A stretch of 64,000 nucleotides of DNA, taken from Pseudomonadota bacterium. Lineage in GTDB: Bacteria; Pseudomonadota; Gammaproteobacteria; Xanthomonadales; Wenzhouxiangellaceae. Positions within the stretch are counted from its first letter, which is position 1; every line of letters starts with the position of its first letter. Position numbers and translations under genes: made by a program. The stretch is taken from positions 62,001-126,000 of the forward strand of contig CP053448.1 in the NCBI GenBank assembly GCA_013285445.1, given 5' to 3'. Below are positions 8,837-17,779 of the stretch, piece after piece. The notes below the pieces were generated by a model. It ran no database searches. It was not told where the DNA came from and saw only the letters and a program-made list of their open reading frames with translations.

Positions 8837-9334
8837 CTACGGCCGCCAGCCGGCTTGTTCTGCCGCCAGCACGATCCGGGCGCAGGCGTCGGCGTCGGAT
8901 GCGGCGTCGTGGTGGTTCAGGGGAATACCGAGATGGCGGCAGACGTCGGGCAGCTTGGTGGGATAGATCCCCCACACCCGGCGCGCCAGCGCCACGGTGC
9001 ATTCGAAGGGCAGGCCCGGCAGGCGCAGGCCATGGCTGTCGCAGCAAGCGAGCAGCACCCTTCTATCAAAGGGGGCGTTGTGAGCGGCCAGGAAATCGAC
9101 GTCCTCGAGCAGCGGACCGAGCCCCGACCAGACCTGCCCGAAATCAGGCGCATCGCACACGTCATCCCGGTCCAGGCCGTGGATGTAGGTAAACACGAAC
9201 TCGCCGGGCGGCGGGCAGATGAGATGGGTCTCGCGGTGGACGATACGGCCATCTTCGGCCATCACCACGCCCACCGCGCAGGCACTGTCGGCGCCGCGGT
9301 TGGCAGTTTCGAAATCGATGGCGGCAAAACGCAT
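8837..9334 (-). CDS. DEDDh-family 3'-5' exonuclease
   Basis: 165 residues. Exo I motif AIDFETAN (Asp7, Glu9), Exo II region AAHNAPFDRRVL (Asp near 90) and Exo III HHDAASDAD (His and Asp near 142-147) give the complete DEDDh set seen in DnaQ-like exonucleases. No other domain is present, so this is a stand-alone proofreading-like nuclease rather than polymerase subunit epsilon itself. Confidence 0.88.
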   Translation of the reverse strand: MRFAAIDFETANRGADSACAVGVVMAEDGRIVHRETHLICPPPGEFVFTYIHGLDRDDVCDAPDFGQVWSGLGPLLEDVDFLAAHNAPFDRRVLLACCDSHGLRLPGLPFECTVALARRVWGIYPTKLPDVCRHLGIPLNHHDAASDADACARIVLAAEQAGWRP

Positions 9335-9506
9335 GGTCAGGAGTCTAACCTGCCTGATCGCACAGCCGGGCTACTACGTCCATTCCGCTGGAGTGACAGT
9401 CCGGATCGCGCCGGGCAAGAAGCCGAGCGCCGTCGTTGGCTGCGGTAAGAGCCACCACAACGTGACCAATGCCAAGGTCGTGGTTTTTGTTGGCCGCGCA
9501 ACACGG

Positions 9507-10841
9507 TTATCCATCCGCCGCGCTCAGATCGACAATGCGCGCTCTTGCATCTTCGAAACGATCTTTGAGTGCTTTGTGCTTCTCGCCGAGGCCTTGTACA
9601 CAGTAGGGGTTCAGGAACTGTCGACCGGCAAAGAGTTTGGCGTCGACAGGGCTCAGCGCCGCCTTGTCGCAGAGTGACGCCCAGTTTTGCGCGATGGTAT
9701 CGATCTGATCTTCAATGAGCGCCATGGCCTCGTCTTCGCTCAGATGAAAATCGGCGCATACCGACAGGCACGTGGCGAGCGAGCTCATGCGGTTATTGCC
9801 CTTGATCAGCATCGCCTGCGTCGCCTCGTTGCCGGCGCGTCCCTGCGGACAGATATCGTAGGCGGGTGTGAGCGTCAGCATCCTGCCGTCCCAGAAGGCG
9901 GCATGGTTGCGCGCATGATCGTCCGTGTTCCCGCACAGCACGTTGAAGCAAATCCGCCCGTAGAGCTCGCGGAGCGTTTCTTTCGGATCGGTGAAAGTGT
10001 GACGGATCCGCTCGGCAAAGTCTTCGTAGGACGCGTAGCGCGCTTCCATCTCACTGAGTTCGAGAATGGTCAGCCCCGAAACCATGGCGCGGCGCTGCCA
10101 CTCGCCGTCAGTCCTGATCCTGTCAAAGCGCTCGATGAGCAAAACGTCCTTGCCGGCCGTCTCGAAGATCGAGACGGGCGCGACGTCGAGCCCGCACCGG
10201 GCTGCCAGCCGCATGGCCATGAACTCGGCCTTCACGACGCTGTAGACGTCCTGGCTCGATGAAAACTTGGCGATTAGCTTGCGCTCGTCAGCATCGATCA
10301 GGGACTTCGGTCGTGCCCCCCCGATTGATGTGCCGTGATGGATCGCCTGGTCGAGTGGCGGTGTAAGAGGGAGGCCTTTCTCGACGCAATCGGCTGCCTC
10401 GAGCAGCTCCTGGTAGCTTGCCTGAGCCGAAACCCGCGGCACGTACTCGGTGGCCGAGTGCTGGAAATCGAGTGCGCCGATCCTGTCCGAGCCAGACTCG
10501 ATCAAGAAGGTGAGTTCGTTCAGTTCGTCCGCGCCCCCATCGGCCGCCTTCGGCCCGACGAGCCGATTGATGATGACGCGGCGGCCCCAGGCATCCGGCG
10601 AGCCATCACGCAGGCAACTGGCCATCTCCATGTTCGGAGGCGGATCGATCCGGCCGCGCCCGAGTGGCAACTCGGGTTCGTAGATCGGGATGGCGTTGTC
10701 GCGCTCAAGATAGCTGGCGCCGTAATTGAAAATGTAGCGGCCGCCATCCATCGTGATGCGGCCGGCCACGACCGGCTGGGTCTCGCCCGGCAGCCAGATC
10801 CACACAAAAACGCTGTCCGGTGTCTTGCGATCAGAAGTCAT
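9507..10841 (-). CDS. hipA: HipA-family Ser/Thr kinase toxin
   Basis: The ATG at 10841 lies 6 bp after a perfect AGGAGG site and overlaps hipB by 11 bp. The product of about 444 residues has the HipA N-terminal domain, a glycine-rich motif TSIGGARPKSL, the Lys of LIAKFSS, and the catalytic and metal segments NTDDHARNHAAF and PAYDICP. HipA kinases phosphorylate glutamyl-tRNA synthetase or related targets and cause persistence. All visible motifs are intact. Confidence 0.93.
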   Translation of the reverse strand: MTSDRKTPDSVFVWIWLPGETQPVVAGRITMDGGRYIFNYGASYLERDNAIPIYEPELPLGRGRIDPPPNMEMASCLRDGSPDAWGRRVIINRLVGPKAADGGADELNELTFLIESGSDRIGALDFQHSATEYVPRVSAQASYQELLEAADCVEKGLPLTPPLDQAIHHGTSIGGARPKSLIDADERKLIAKFSSSQDVYSVVKAEFMAMRLAARCGLDVAPVSIFETAGKDVLLIERFDRIRTDGEWQRRAMVSGLTILELSEMEARYASYEDFAERIRHTFTDPKETLRELYGRICFNVLCGNTDDHARNHAAFWDGRMLTLTPAYDICPQGRAGNEATQAMLIKGNNRMSSLATCLSVCADFHLSEDEAMALIEDQIDTIAQNWASLCDKAALSPVDAKLFAGRQFLNPYCVQGLGEKHKALKDRFEDARARIVDLSAADG

Positions 10842-11166
10842 CATCGACCTCCTTGCGGGAAGTGCGGACACTCTTCGGAAGCAGCGTCAGTTTTTCGTCG
10901 AGGCGAGCGTTCTCGATGCGAAGCGACGCTGTGTCGTCATCTTCAAAAAGGCGCACACCGGCGAGTGATGCGACCTCGAACACGGTGCCGATCTCCGCTC
11001 CTGGGGCGCCCCGCTCGATGTTATGGAGCGTCGTGCGGCTGATGCCGGCACGGTCGGCCAGCTCTTGTGCCGTCATGCCGCGTTCCATCCGCCCGATCCG
11101 GATCAGCTTCCCCAGGATCGAGAGTGCCTGGCGCGTCTGGCGCGCGTAACTTCTCTTGCGCTTCAT
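10831..11166 (-). CDS. hipB: HipB-family HTH antitoxin/repressor
   Basis: 111 residues. A basic N-terminus is followed by an XRE HTH (TAQELADRAGISRTTLHNIE). The C-terminal segment of about 50 residues is longer than in E. coli HipB. It precedes hipA and should repress the operon by binding the inverted repeats in the 5' region (11186-11314). Confidence 0.92.
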   Translation of the reverse strand: MKRKRSYARQTRQALSILGKLIRIGRMERGMTAQELADRAGISRTTLHNIERGAPGAEIGTVFEVASLAGVRLFEDDDTASLRIENARLDEKLTLLPKSVRTSRKEVDDDF

Positions 11167-11185
11167 GGCGGATGCATGCCTTTTT

Positions 11186-11201
11186 GTTCAGTTTGATGGA
11201 C
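11186..11201. promoter_or_regulatory. hipBA operator-like site 1
   Basis: GTTC-N8-GGAC, 20 bp upstream of the hipB start. It has the same arm-N8-arm layout as the next two sites (consensus GTYC-N8-GRAC) and as the E. coli hip operator, which also has an 8-bp spacer. Confidence 0.5.
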
Positions 11202-11214
11202 GTGAGAGAAATTC

Positions 11215-11234
11215 GTGTCCAGCATATTGAACAC
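11215..11234. promoter_or_regulatory. hipBA operator-like site 2, at the transcription start
   Basis: GTGTCC-N8-GAACAC, an inverted repeat with one mismatch. It overlaps the last bases of the -10 hexamer and the predicted start point, where repressor binding would block polymerase. Centre is 31 bp from site 1. Confidence 0.6.
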
Positions 11235-11261
11235 TATAGACATGGGCCAGTTAGATGTCAA
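11233..11261 (-). promoter_or_regulatory. hipBA sigma-70 promoter
   Basis: On the minus strand a perfect TTGACA (11261-11256) is followed by 17 bp and TATAGT (11238-11233). Transcription would begin near 11226, about 60 bp before the hipB ATG. This is the strongest promoter-like sequence I saw in the window. Confidence 0.75.
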
Positions 11262-11267
11262 TTCGGT

Positions 11268-11283
11268 GTTCGTTTAGGTGAAC
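11268..11283. promoter_or_regulatory. hipBA operator-like site 3
   Basis: GTTC-N8-GAAC, perfect arms, placed just upstream of the -35 hexamer. Centre is 51 bp from site 2. A weaker fourth copy, GTTT-N8-GGAC at 11299-11314, lies a further 31 bp away. The spacings 31, 51 and 31 bp are close to whole helical turns. Confidence 0.55.
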
Positions 11284-11503
11284 GTAGAAGCGCATCGCGT
11301 TTAGTTAAAAGGACATCACGTAAACTGCGAATGAGCGGCCTACTTTCTGAATTCCGGCGCCATCCGCTCGGCCCGCCAGGGCTTCTTCTCGATCAACGAA
11401 CGCGACCCGTCCACGCCCGAAGTCAAGCTGGCGCGGGTGATGACGACCATTGAGTACATTCTGCGGTAGGTTCGGGAGCGCCTCTGCGCCCGGCCGCACG
11501 CCG

Positions 11504-11758
11504 TCAGAACCGGAAATACGCGAACAACCGCCCCGGATTCTTAGAGTCCTTGTCGACGCGGTGATAGAGCTGCTTGATGTCCGGGCGTTCCAGGAACTTC
11601 AGCACCCGCTTTTTGAGTTGGCCCGAGCCACGGCCGGGGATGATCTCGACCTCCCGGATGCGCTTGTCCACCGCCTCACGGATCACGCGCTCAAGCTCGT
11701 GATCAATGGCATTGCCGCGGTTGTAGATGTCGTGGAGGTCGAGTTTCAGTTTGGCCAT
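11504..11758 (-). CDS. Small stand-alone Smr-domain protein, copy 2
   Basis: 84 residues, nearly identical to the copy at 5167-5421. Differences are limited to a few residues (such as NAIDHELERVIREAVDKRI versus TDIDRELERVIFEAVDKRI). It keeps LDLHD and PGRGSGQLKKR. The strong conservation of two copies 6 kb apart suggests recent duplication or gene conversion. The gene lies just behind the hipBA control region. Confidence 0.75.
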   Translation of the reverse strand: MAKLKLDLHDIYNRGNAIDHELERVIREAVDKRIREVEIIPGRGSGQLKKRVLKFLERPDIKQLYHRVDKDSKNPGRLFAYFRF

Positions 11759-11937
11759 GGCTGCGGGACTAAAAGATCGGCTGCGGCTTGGATGAATGGC
11801 CCATGGTACCGGCAGAACCCAATCAATCGCCCAGCCGGGCCGTGAAGCGGCGCATCCTTAACCCTCGCCCGCGCAGAGCACTGCCGGCCCGACTATAATC
11901 AAATCGGCGTTGACCAGGAAAAGCTCAGGAGGGGGCT

Positions 11938-12438
11938 ATGAGGGATCAAGAATCGAAGGATGAGCCGTTCTTTTCCCATTCGGAAAAGACTAAGCAATCT
12001 AACCACGACCCGCTATTCGACTCCCGGCAGCCGCCGCGAGAGGAGCCCGACCCAAGGATTCGCCTGGCCGCCTTCGCGGTTATGGTCATCTGCTCGCTGT
12101 TCTTTATCGAATGGGGCATTCAGAAGTACCGAGAATACCAGGCGGTCCAAGCGGTAAAGGAGATGATTGCTGACCTCGAGGAGTCTGTCGAAGCAAGTGC
12201 TGCTCAGCTAAGGGCCAACGCAGAGCGAAACCGGCGAGAAGCCGAGCGCCAACGCCTCGCACTGCGCGAACAGCGAGCCAGCACCAATCAGGGCAAGTGG
12301 CTTTCAAAGAACTGCTCGGACTGGCGCCGCACATATAACGATCTGAAAGCGGCAACCGCCAAGCGGGAGATGCAACGGCATTGCCGGCTTTACGAGAGGT
12401 ATCTCGAAACCGGGATTGCTAACACCCCGGTCAACTAG
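11938..12438 (+). CDS. Single-pass membrane protein with a coiled-coil stretch
   Basis: 166 residues. A polar N-terminal tail (1-41) is followed by one hydrophobic helix (about 43-60) and a long Ala/Glu/Arg-rich coiled coil (about 68-118). The tail contains two cysteines (KNCSDW, RHCRLY). A GGAGGGG site precedes the ATG. I recognise no family. It is convergent with the HNH gene that follows. Confidence 0.6.
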   Translation: MRDQESKDEPFFSHSEKTKQSNHDPLFDSRQPPREEPDPRIRLAAFAVMVICSLFFIEWGIQKYREYQAVQAVKEMIADLEESVEASAAQLRANAERNRREAERQRLALREQRASTNQGKWLSKNCSDWRRTYNDLKAATAKREMQRHCRLYERYLETGIANTPVN

Positions 12439-12465
12439 ATTTTGCTCGTAGGCAGAGCACTAATC

Positions 12466-13386
12466 TTATGGGCGAAAAACGTGCTCATTGTGCCAGTGGA
12501 GGTAGCCGGAATCCGGCTTTTCCGCGGGATCGCCAGGCTCCACGACCAACCTCTCGCCATGGAAGCGGTAGTAGTCGCGCCCGTTCTCGAATTCCTCGCG
12601 GATGCGGCGGCTTACTTCGATGCGCCGTCCGGGCGTAACGGTGATGTAGCCGGCGTCAAAAAGCTTGTGGATGTCGGAGCGCAGCAGCACGCCGTTTTCG
12701 GTGCGGTTGGGGCCGGATTCGGCGTAGGGTTTAATGTGGGCTGCTTCCAGCACCGGAAGTGTGCGCTCGCCTGAAATAGCGCATCGGCGAGTGTAGGCGT
12801 CGGTGACCAGGGCGCGGAAGGCACCTTGGCCCAGACGTCCGCGGATCAGCCGGAGCGGCCGATCGGGTTCGTCCGCCGGAGTAAAGAGATCGTCGTCCTC
12901 ACCCACCGCCCGCATGCGCTCGCGCACGGCATCAAGTAGCTTTCTGCCCTCCAGGCTGTCATCACTGTAGCCCTTGCCCCGGACGATGTTCCGGGACCAG
13001 TTGTCTGGCGCCGGAATCCACTGCTCTCTGGGGAAGAAGAAGGGCTGGGCGAGGATCACACAGCCGACATTTTGCGCAGGGTGGGCATCTGATCGGAAAC
13101 GGCGCAAGGCCTTTAGAAAGTCGTGGCTGGAAGCGACGCCGTTTTTCTCCTCGAAAGCGCTCCAGGCCAGGGTCAGAGGTAGCCGGGTGTATCGCACGAA
13201 AAATCCGCCGCCAACCACAAAATTATCGGGGTAGTGCAGTTTGAAGAGGAATAAACCACTCTCCGGCAGCGCCCGAAACCCCACTTTCGGGCTGGGAATC
13301 CAGAAATTAACCTCGTCGGGGCGGCGCTCAGCGAGGAAGTGAAACCACCGGGAATCGGTAACGCCGATGTACATCTTGCTCGGCAT
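12466..13386 (-). CDS. HNH endonuclease (AAHIKPY type)
   Basis: 306 residues; Met5 at 13374 is an alternative start. The N-terminal 180 residues form an uncharacterised domain beginning with YIGVTDSRWF. The C-terminal part carries a compact HNH core (AAHIKPYAESGPN...NGVLLRSDIHKLFDAGY) of the kind found in restriction-like nucleases. It is divergently transcribed from the large helicase, with about 130 bp between them. This suggests shared control or function. Confidence 0.8.
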   Translation of the reverse strand: MPSKMYIGVTDSRWFHFLAERRPDEVNFWIPSPKVGFRALPESGLFLFKLHYPDNFVVGGGFFVRYTRLPLTLAWSAFEEKNGVASSHDFLKALRRFRSDAHPAQNVGCVILAQPFFFPREQWIPAPDNWSRNIVRGKGYSDDSLEGRKLLDAVRERMRAVGEDDDLFTPADEPDRPLRLIRGRLGQGAFRALVTDAYTRRCAISGERTLPVLEAAHIKPYAESGPNRTENGVLLRSDIHKLFDAGYITVTPGRRIEVSRRIREEFENGRDYYRFHGERLVVEPGDPAEKPDSGYLHWHNEHVFRP

Positions 13387-13519
13387 ATTTCAGTTTACTC
13401 CCCGCTGGCCCTATGGGGATTATGAACGAGTGCACAAACCTCCGCAAAGTCGGGCCTAATTGCTCTATGCGGGTGTGCGGGGCTTTCCTGCGCCTATGGC
13501 CCGCCGGTATCCTGGCAGG

Positions 13520-16500
13520 ATGGCGAGTAATAAGGATGATTGGTTCGGGCTTCACGAACGGCTCGACACACCGGGGCTGCGGCGCAAGCTAGAGCAGCTA
13601 GGCTTAGAGCAGCTTGCGGTCTGGCGCAAGAAGCTGGATGCGGAGGAGCTACCGTCTGCCGTCAGCGCCCACGTTGGGCGGGCGCTGGCGGCACTATTGA
13701 TGGACCTGCGGGAGCGCGACCGGGAGTCTTGGTATGAGGCGCTTTCGGCTTTTTCACATGCATTGCAGGAAGGCGGGCATCCCCTTGCCGATCTGGCCGA
13801 GTTGCTGCCGAGCCTGCCGTTTCGGCAGCTTATGGAGGTCAAGCAGCCTGCAGATCAAGCCGTCGGGACGGTAGAGACCGATCGTCCGGACATTCCGCTC
13901 AGTCTTTCAGCATTGCTCACCGGCTCGCGACAGTCACCTAGCCTGGTCAGCCAGATCGTGAAAGAGTTAGCGAGCTGCGATCGGGCGGAATGGCTGGTCT
14001 CCTTTATTAAATTCAGCGGTATTCGGGCACTGAAGCCGGCGCTGCAACGCTTTGTTGAAACGCCGCTACCGGATGGCACACCGCGCTTACGCGTCGCCAC
14101 GACATCCTACCTGGGCGCGACGGATCTCAAGGCCATCAGAACCCTGCTCGAACTACCGAACACCGAAGTTCGCGTGTCCTACGATACGCACCGCACGCGG
14201 CTGCATGCCAAGGCCTATTTGTTCTACCGCAATACCGGCTTCGGTACCGCATATGTCGGTTCGGCGAATGTCTCGAGGGTGGCCCTGGATGAGGGTCTGG
14301 AGTGGACTGCACGCATCAGCCAGCACGAACTGCCCTACCTCTGGCGACAGATCGTGGCGGGATTCGATACACACTGGTCTGACCCGGCCGAGTTCGAGGC
14401 TGTCAAAGTTGACGATCTTGAACGACTCGGTCAAGCATTGCAGGCCGAGCGCAAGGCACCATTTGGCGCGGAGCCGACGACCTGGCAGTTCTTCGAACTT
14501 CAGCCGTATGGCTTCCAGCAGGAGATTCTCGACGCCATCGAAGCCGAACGCCGTGCCGGCATTTCAAAACATCTGATCATCGCGGCCACTGGAACCGGCA
14601 AGACGATGCTGGCTGCCTTTGACTACCGTCGAGTCGCAGCTCAGCGGCCCGACACAAACCGCCCGAAACTGCTTTTCATCGCGCACCGAGAGGAGATTCT
14701 AAAGCAGGCGCTGAACACATTTCGACACGTGCTTCGAGACGGTGATTTCGGGGATTTGTTGGTCGGGGGCCATGAGCCGACGCAATCGGGGCATATCTTC
14801 TGCTCAGTGCAGAGCTGGAATGCGCGCGGACTCGACCAGCTTGCGCCCGATCATTTCGACTATGTGGTGCTCGACGAGGCGCATCATGCGGCCGCCAATA
14901 GCTATCAGAATATCTTGGACCATGTGCGCCCCGGGGTGCTGCTGGGTCTGACTGCAACGCCCGAGCGCACGGACGGCAAGGATATTCGCAGCGACTTCGG
15001 GGGGAGTTTCACCCACGAGATGCGCCTGCCGGATGCGATCGAAGCGCGCCGACTGGCGCCCTTCCACTACTTTGGTGTTGGTGACGAGCCGGGCGTGGAC
15101 CTCAGCGGCTTGCGCTGGCAAAGCGGGCGTTACAACAATGACGATCTCAACAAGGTGATTGGCACTAATGAGCGGCGGGCGCGCTGGGTACTCAACAACC
15201 TAATCGATCACGTAGCCGAACCGGAGCAGATTCGGGGCTTGGGCTTCTGCGTCAGCCAGCAGCATGCTGAGTTTATGGCCAGGTACTTTAGTGCGCACGA
15301 GATTCCGTCGATGGCATTGACAGCCAAATCGCCGGACTCATTGAGGCGTGACGTACAGCGCAAGCTAGTGCAGCGCGAGATTCGGGTGATCTTTACCGTT
15401 GATCTGTTCAACGAGGGCGTGGATATCCCGGAAGTGGATACGGTGTTGATGCTGCGACCTACCGAGAGCCTGACCGTCTTTCTGCAGCAGCTTGGCCGGG
15501 GGCTGCGTCTGCACGAAGACAAGCCGCACCTGACAGTTCTTGACTTCATTGCGCCGCAGCACCGGCGGTTCCGATTCGCTGACCGTTATCGCGCCTTGAG
15601 TGCCAAAACCGAAGCACGAGTCGACCGGCAGATCGAGAGAGGCTTCCCATGGCTGCCCGCCGGTTGTCTCGTTCGGTTGGATCGGCAGGCCATGGTAACG
15701 GTACTGGAAAGTATCCGTTCGGCATTGGCACAACGGCGGCCGCAGATCATCGCGCAGCTCCGAACCCTGCTGGGCCAGACCGATGAGCGGCCCAGTCTGC
15801 AGAAGATGCTCGACTGGCTGCATTTTGACGATGCCGATCTGCTACTGAAGTACGGCGTGCCCTGCCAGTTGCTGGAAGAGGCGGGAGGCGGAGCGGTCAA
15901 AGGCATCGAAGCGTATGAGAAAGGCCTCAAGGATGGCCTGCGGCGTCTGTTGCTTGTCGACGACTGTGAGATGCTGCGGTCGCTGTCTGCTGCGCTTGAA
16001 CATCGTGACAATCAGGACGACCACTGGCGGGCGCGGGTGACGCTGGCATTGACGTTAATCTGGGGCAATAAGCGACCAGACGGCGGTGAGGCCGCGGCGC
16101 TGGCGTTTCTGCGCGACAACGTTCATTTGAAGCAGGATATTCAGCAGGCCATTGAATGGCGCTTGCGCCAGCTTCTGCCGGTGGAACCGCGGCGATGGCC
16201 CCAACTTAGCGGCGTACTGGCACTCCATGCTCACTACACGCGTGATCAGATCCTGCTTGCATTGGGAAAGGGCAACTTCGACAAACCCGCGCAACAGCGC
16301 GAGGGCGTACTACACCTGCCAGAGCAAAAGCTGGACGTCTTCTTTGTCACGATCAACAAGTCGGAAAAGGAATTTTCTCCTTCCACTCTTTACGAGGACT
16401 ACGCGCTGAACGACCGACTTTTCCATTGGCAAAGTCAGTCGACAACATCGGCAGAATCGCCTACTGGTCAGCGCTATATCAACCACCAGGATGAAGGCTA

Positions 16501-16684
16501 TCAGCCGCTGCTATTCGTTCGCGAGCACAAGTCGCTCGCCAATGGACTGACGGCCCCTTTTCAGTACCTCGGACCGGTTGAGTATGTTCGGCATGAGGGC
16601 AGTCGGCCAATGAGTATCGTCTGGCGCTTGCAGAATCCGCTGCCTGCCCAGAGCCTTAGGCAATTCAGGCAAGAGGCGATTTAG
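13520..16684 (+). CDS. PLD-nuclease/SF2 helicase/DUF3427 fusion protein
   Basis: About 1054 residues from ATG 13520. The frame is open to 13460; no start has a clear ribosome site. Domain order: a PLD-like nuclease with the LHAKAYLF motif and GSANVS near residues 228-255; SF2 helicase motif I ATGTGKT near 354, motif II DEAH near 450 and LTATPER near 480; motif VI QLGRGLRL near 658; a DUF3427-type C-terminus (EKEFSPSTLYEDYAL; WQSQ). Such proteins resemble the SSL2-like helicases of mobile defence loci. Single HxK motif, so dimerisation would be needed to form a PLD active site. Neighbours are nuclease genes. Confidence 0.85.
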   Translation: MASNKDDWFGLHERLDTPGLRRKLEQLGLEQLAVWRKKLDAEELPSAVSAHVGRALAALLMDLRERDRESWYEALSAFSHALQEGGHPLADLAELLPSLPFRQLMEVKQPADQAVGTVETDRPDIPLSLSALLTGSRQSPSLVSQIVKELASCDRAEWLVSFIKFSGIRALKPALQRFVETPLPDGTPRLRVATTSYLGATDLKAIRTLLELPNTEVRVSYDTHRTRLHAKAYLFYRNTGFGTAYVGSANVSRVALDEGLEWTARISQHELPYLWRQIVAGFDTHWSDPAEFEAVKVDDLERLGQALQAERKAPFGAEPTTWQFFELQPYGFQQEILDAIEAERRAGISKHLIIAATGTGKTMLAAFDYRRVAAQRPDTNRPKLLFIAHREEILKQALNTFRHVLRDGDFGDLLVGGHEPTQSGHIFCSVQSWNARGLDQLAPDHFDYVVLDEAHHAAANSYQNILDHVRPGVLLGLTATPERTDGKDIRSDFGGSFTHEMRLPDAIEARRLAPFHYFGVGDEPGVDLSGLRWQSGRYNNDDLNKVIGTNERRARWVLNNLIDHVAEPEQIRGLGFCVSQQHAEFMARYFSAHEIPSMALTAKSPDSLRRDVQRKLVQREIRVIFTVDLFNEGVDIPEVDTVLMLRPTESLTVFLQQLGRGLRLHEDKPHLTVLDFIAPQHRRFRFADRYRALSAKTEARVDRQIERGFPWLPAGCLVRLDRQAMVTVLESIRSALAQRRPQIIAQLRTLLGQTDERPSLQKMLDWLHFDDADLLLKYGVPCQLLEEAGGGAVKGIEAYEKGLKDGLRRLLLVDDCEMLRSLSAALEHRDNQDDHWRARVTLALTLIWGNKRPDGGEAAALAFLRDNVHLKQDIQQAIEWRLRQLLPVEPRRWPQLSGVLALHAHYTRDQILLALGKGNFDKPAQQREGVLHLPEQKLDVFFVTINKSEKEFSPSTLYEDYALNDRLFHWQSQSTTSAESPTGQRYINHQDEGYQPLLFVREHKSLANGLTAPFQYLGPVEYVRHEGSRPMSIVWRLQNPLPAQSLRQFRQEAI

Positions 16685-16696
16685 CCTTCAGGAGTT

Positions 16697-17779
16697 CTAG
16701 CTTTGATAGTCATATGGCGGCGTGTCGGCCGCAAGCCTTAGCGCGGGAGGCATGGCGAGCGCGGTTTGCCACCGATAATCGCAATCCTCGAACTTCCCGT
16801 CTCGGACCCACAGCCTTGCGCCACTGGCAAATCCCTGCTCGTAGGCCCAACGGGCAATCAACAGCGAGCGCTCAAGGTCGTTGGATAGTCCCGCGTCATT
16901 GAATGCTCTGGCCAGCCTGTCTCCTTCGTCCAGGTTCTGCACCCGCCAGCGTCCCAGGTGCGAGACGGCAGCCAGGTGGTCGCGCTTGGCGTTGTTGCAG
17001 CCCTTGTGCGCGTGAACGAAGTTGTGGCCCAGGTCCAGTGGGTAGCGGGACCAGGGGATGAAGTGATCGAGGTCGCCGGCGCCGCTGACTCGCTTGCCGC
17101 AGTAGAAGCACTCGCCCGCCTGGTGCTCCCGCAGCACGCCAGTGAATCGCTCCAAGGAAAGGCGATCGGTCCCAAACAGAAATCCTTCCAGTTCCGCTTC
17201 GGCGCCCAGGACTTCTTGATTGGCGCTGATTCGATGGATCTGGCTGATCCAGCCACCGCGGATCATGCTCGTGAGCATGGGGTGGAATGCCCGAAAGGCA
17301 TCAGGTACACCTGGAAGCAGGCGAATCGAGCGGTCCCGGTAATCGGATTCTCGGTATAGAAACTGGTTCTTTCGGTTGCCGACGGTCTGCAGTTTCCAGA
17401 GGGGCATGTCGACGATAATTTTAGCGATGCGGCGCACAAGCCTTTTCCATACAGCTCGCTCAGTGCGCAGACGTCCAAGGCTGCCATCAGCAACCCTGCG
17501 ATGTTCCTGAATAATGGTCAGGACTTTCGCCGGACGCCCGGTGTTCTGCCGGAGCACTTGGTCGTAGAAAGGCCGGGCCTGGTTCCAGTAGTACTCGATG
17601 AACTTCTCTGCGATCTGATCGACGTGGAGTCGAAGCGATCTGTCCCGTGCTGTTTCATGCTCGACCGACAGATCCGCCAGGGCCTGCATCAGCGCGAACT
17701 TGTACGTGGCCACGAAGCCGCCCTCGGCCAGCAACTCCTGGAACTGGCGAAGGAATCGGATGCTCTGCTCGGGCCTCAT
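16697..17779 (-). CDS. HNH endonuclease with zinc-binding cysteines
   Basis: 360 residues. The N-terminal 200 residues are helical and of unknown fold. The HNH domain shows CFYCGKR (Cys224, Cys227), the DLDHFIPWSRYP core (Asp238, His239), HNFVHAHKGCNNAKRDH (Asn253 to Cys261). It starts inside the stop of the HIT gene (ATGA), so the two are co-expressed. It converges with the helicase gene (12-bp gap). Probably a DNA or RNA nuclease effector of the same locus; this is inference from context. Confidence 0.8.
   Translation of the reverse strand: MRPEQSIRFLRQFQELLAEGGFVATYKFALMQALADLSVEHETARDRSLRLHVDQIAEKFIEYYWNQARPFYDQVLRQNTGRPAKVLTIIQEHRRVADGSLGRLRTERAVWKRLVRRIAKIIVDMPLWKLQTVGNRKNQFLYRESDYRDRSIRLLPGVPDAFRAFHPMLTSMIRGGWISQIHRISANQEVLGAEAELEGFLFGTDRLSLERFTGVLREHQAGECFYCGKRVSGAGDLDHFIPWSRYPLDLGHNFVHAHKGCNNAKRDHLAAVSHLGRWRVQNLDEGDRLARAFNDAGLSNDLERSLLIARWAYEQGFASGARLWVRDGKFEDCDYRWQTALAMPPALRLAADTPPYDYQS

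Noticed and set aside
9360..9506. Protein-like plus-strand codons (YYVHSAGVTVRIAPGKKPS) in the gap before hipA
   Set aside because: No start or ribosome site, and the frame runs antisense into hipA. No family recognised.
11335..11469. Plus-strand frame ending TAG at 11469 with protein-like codons ([19 protein letters not shown])
   Set aside because: Only about 44 codons, no start codon and no family recognised. It may be a gene scrap, but the evidence is too thin to annotate.
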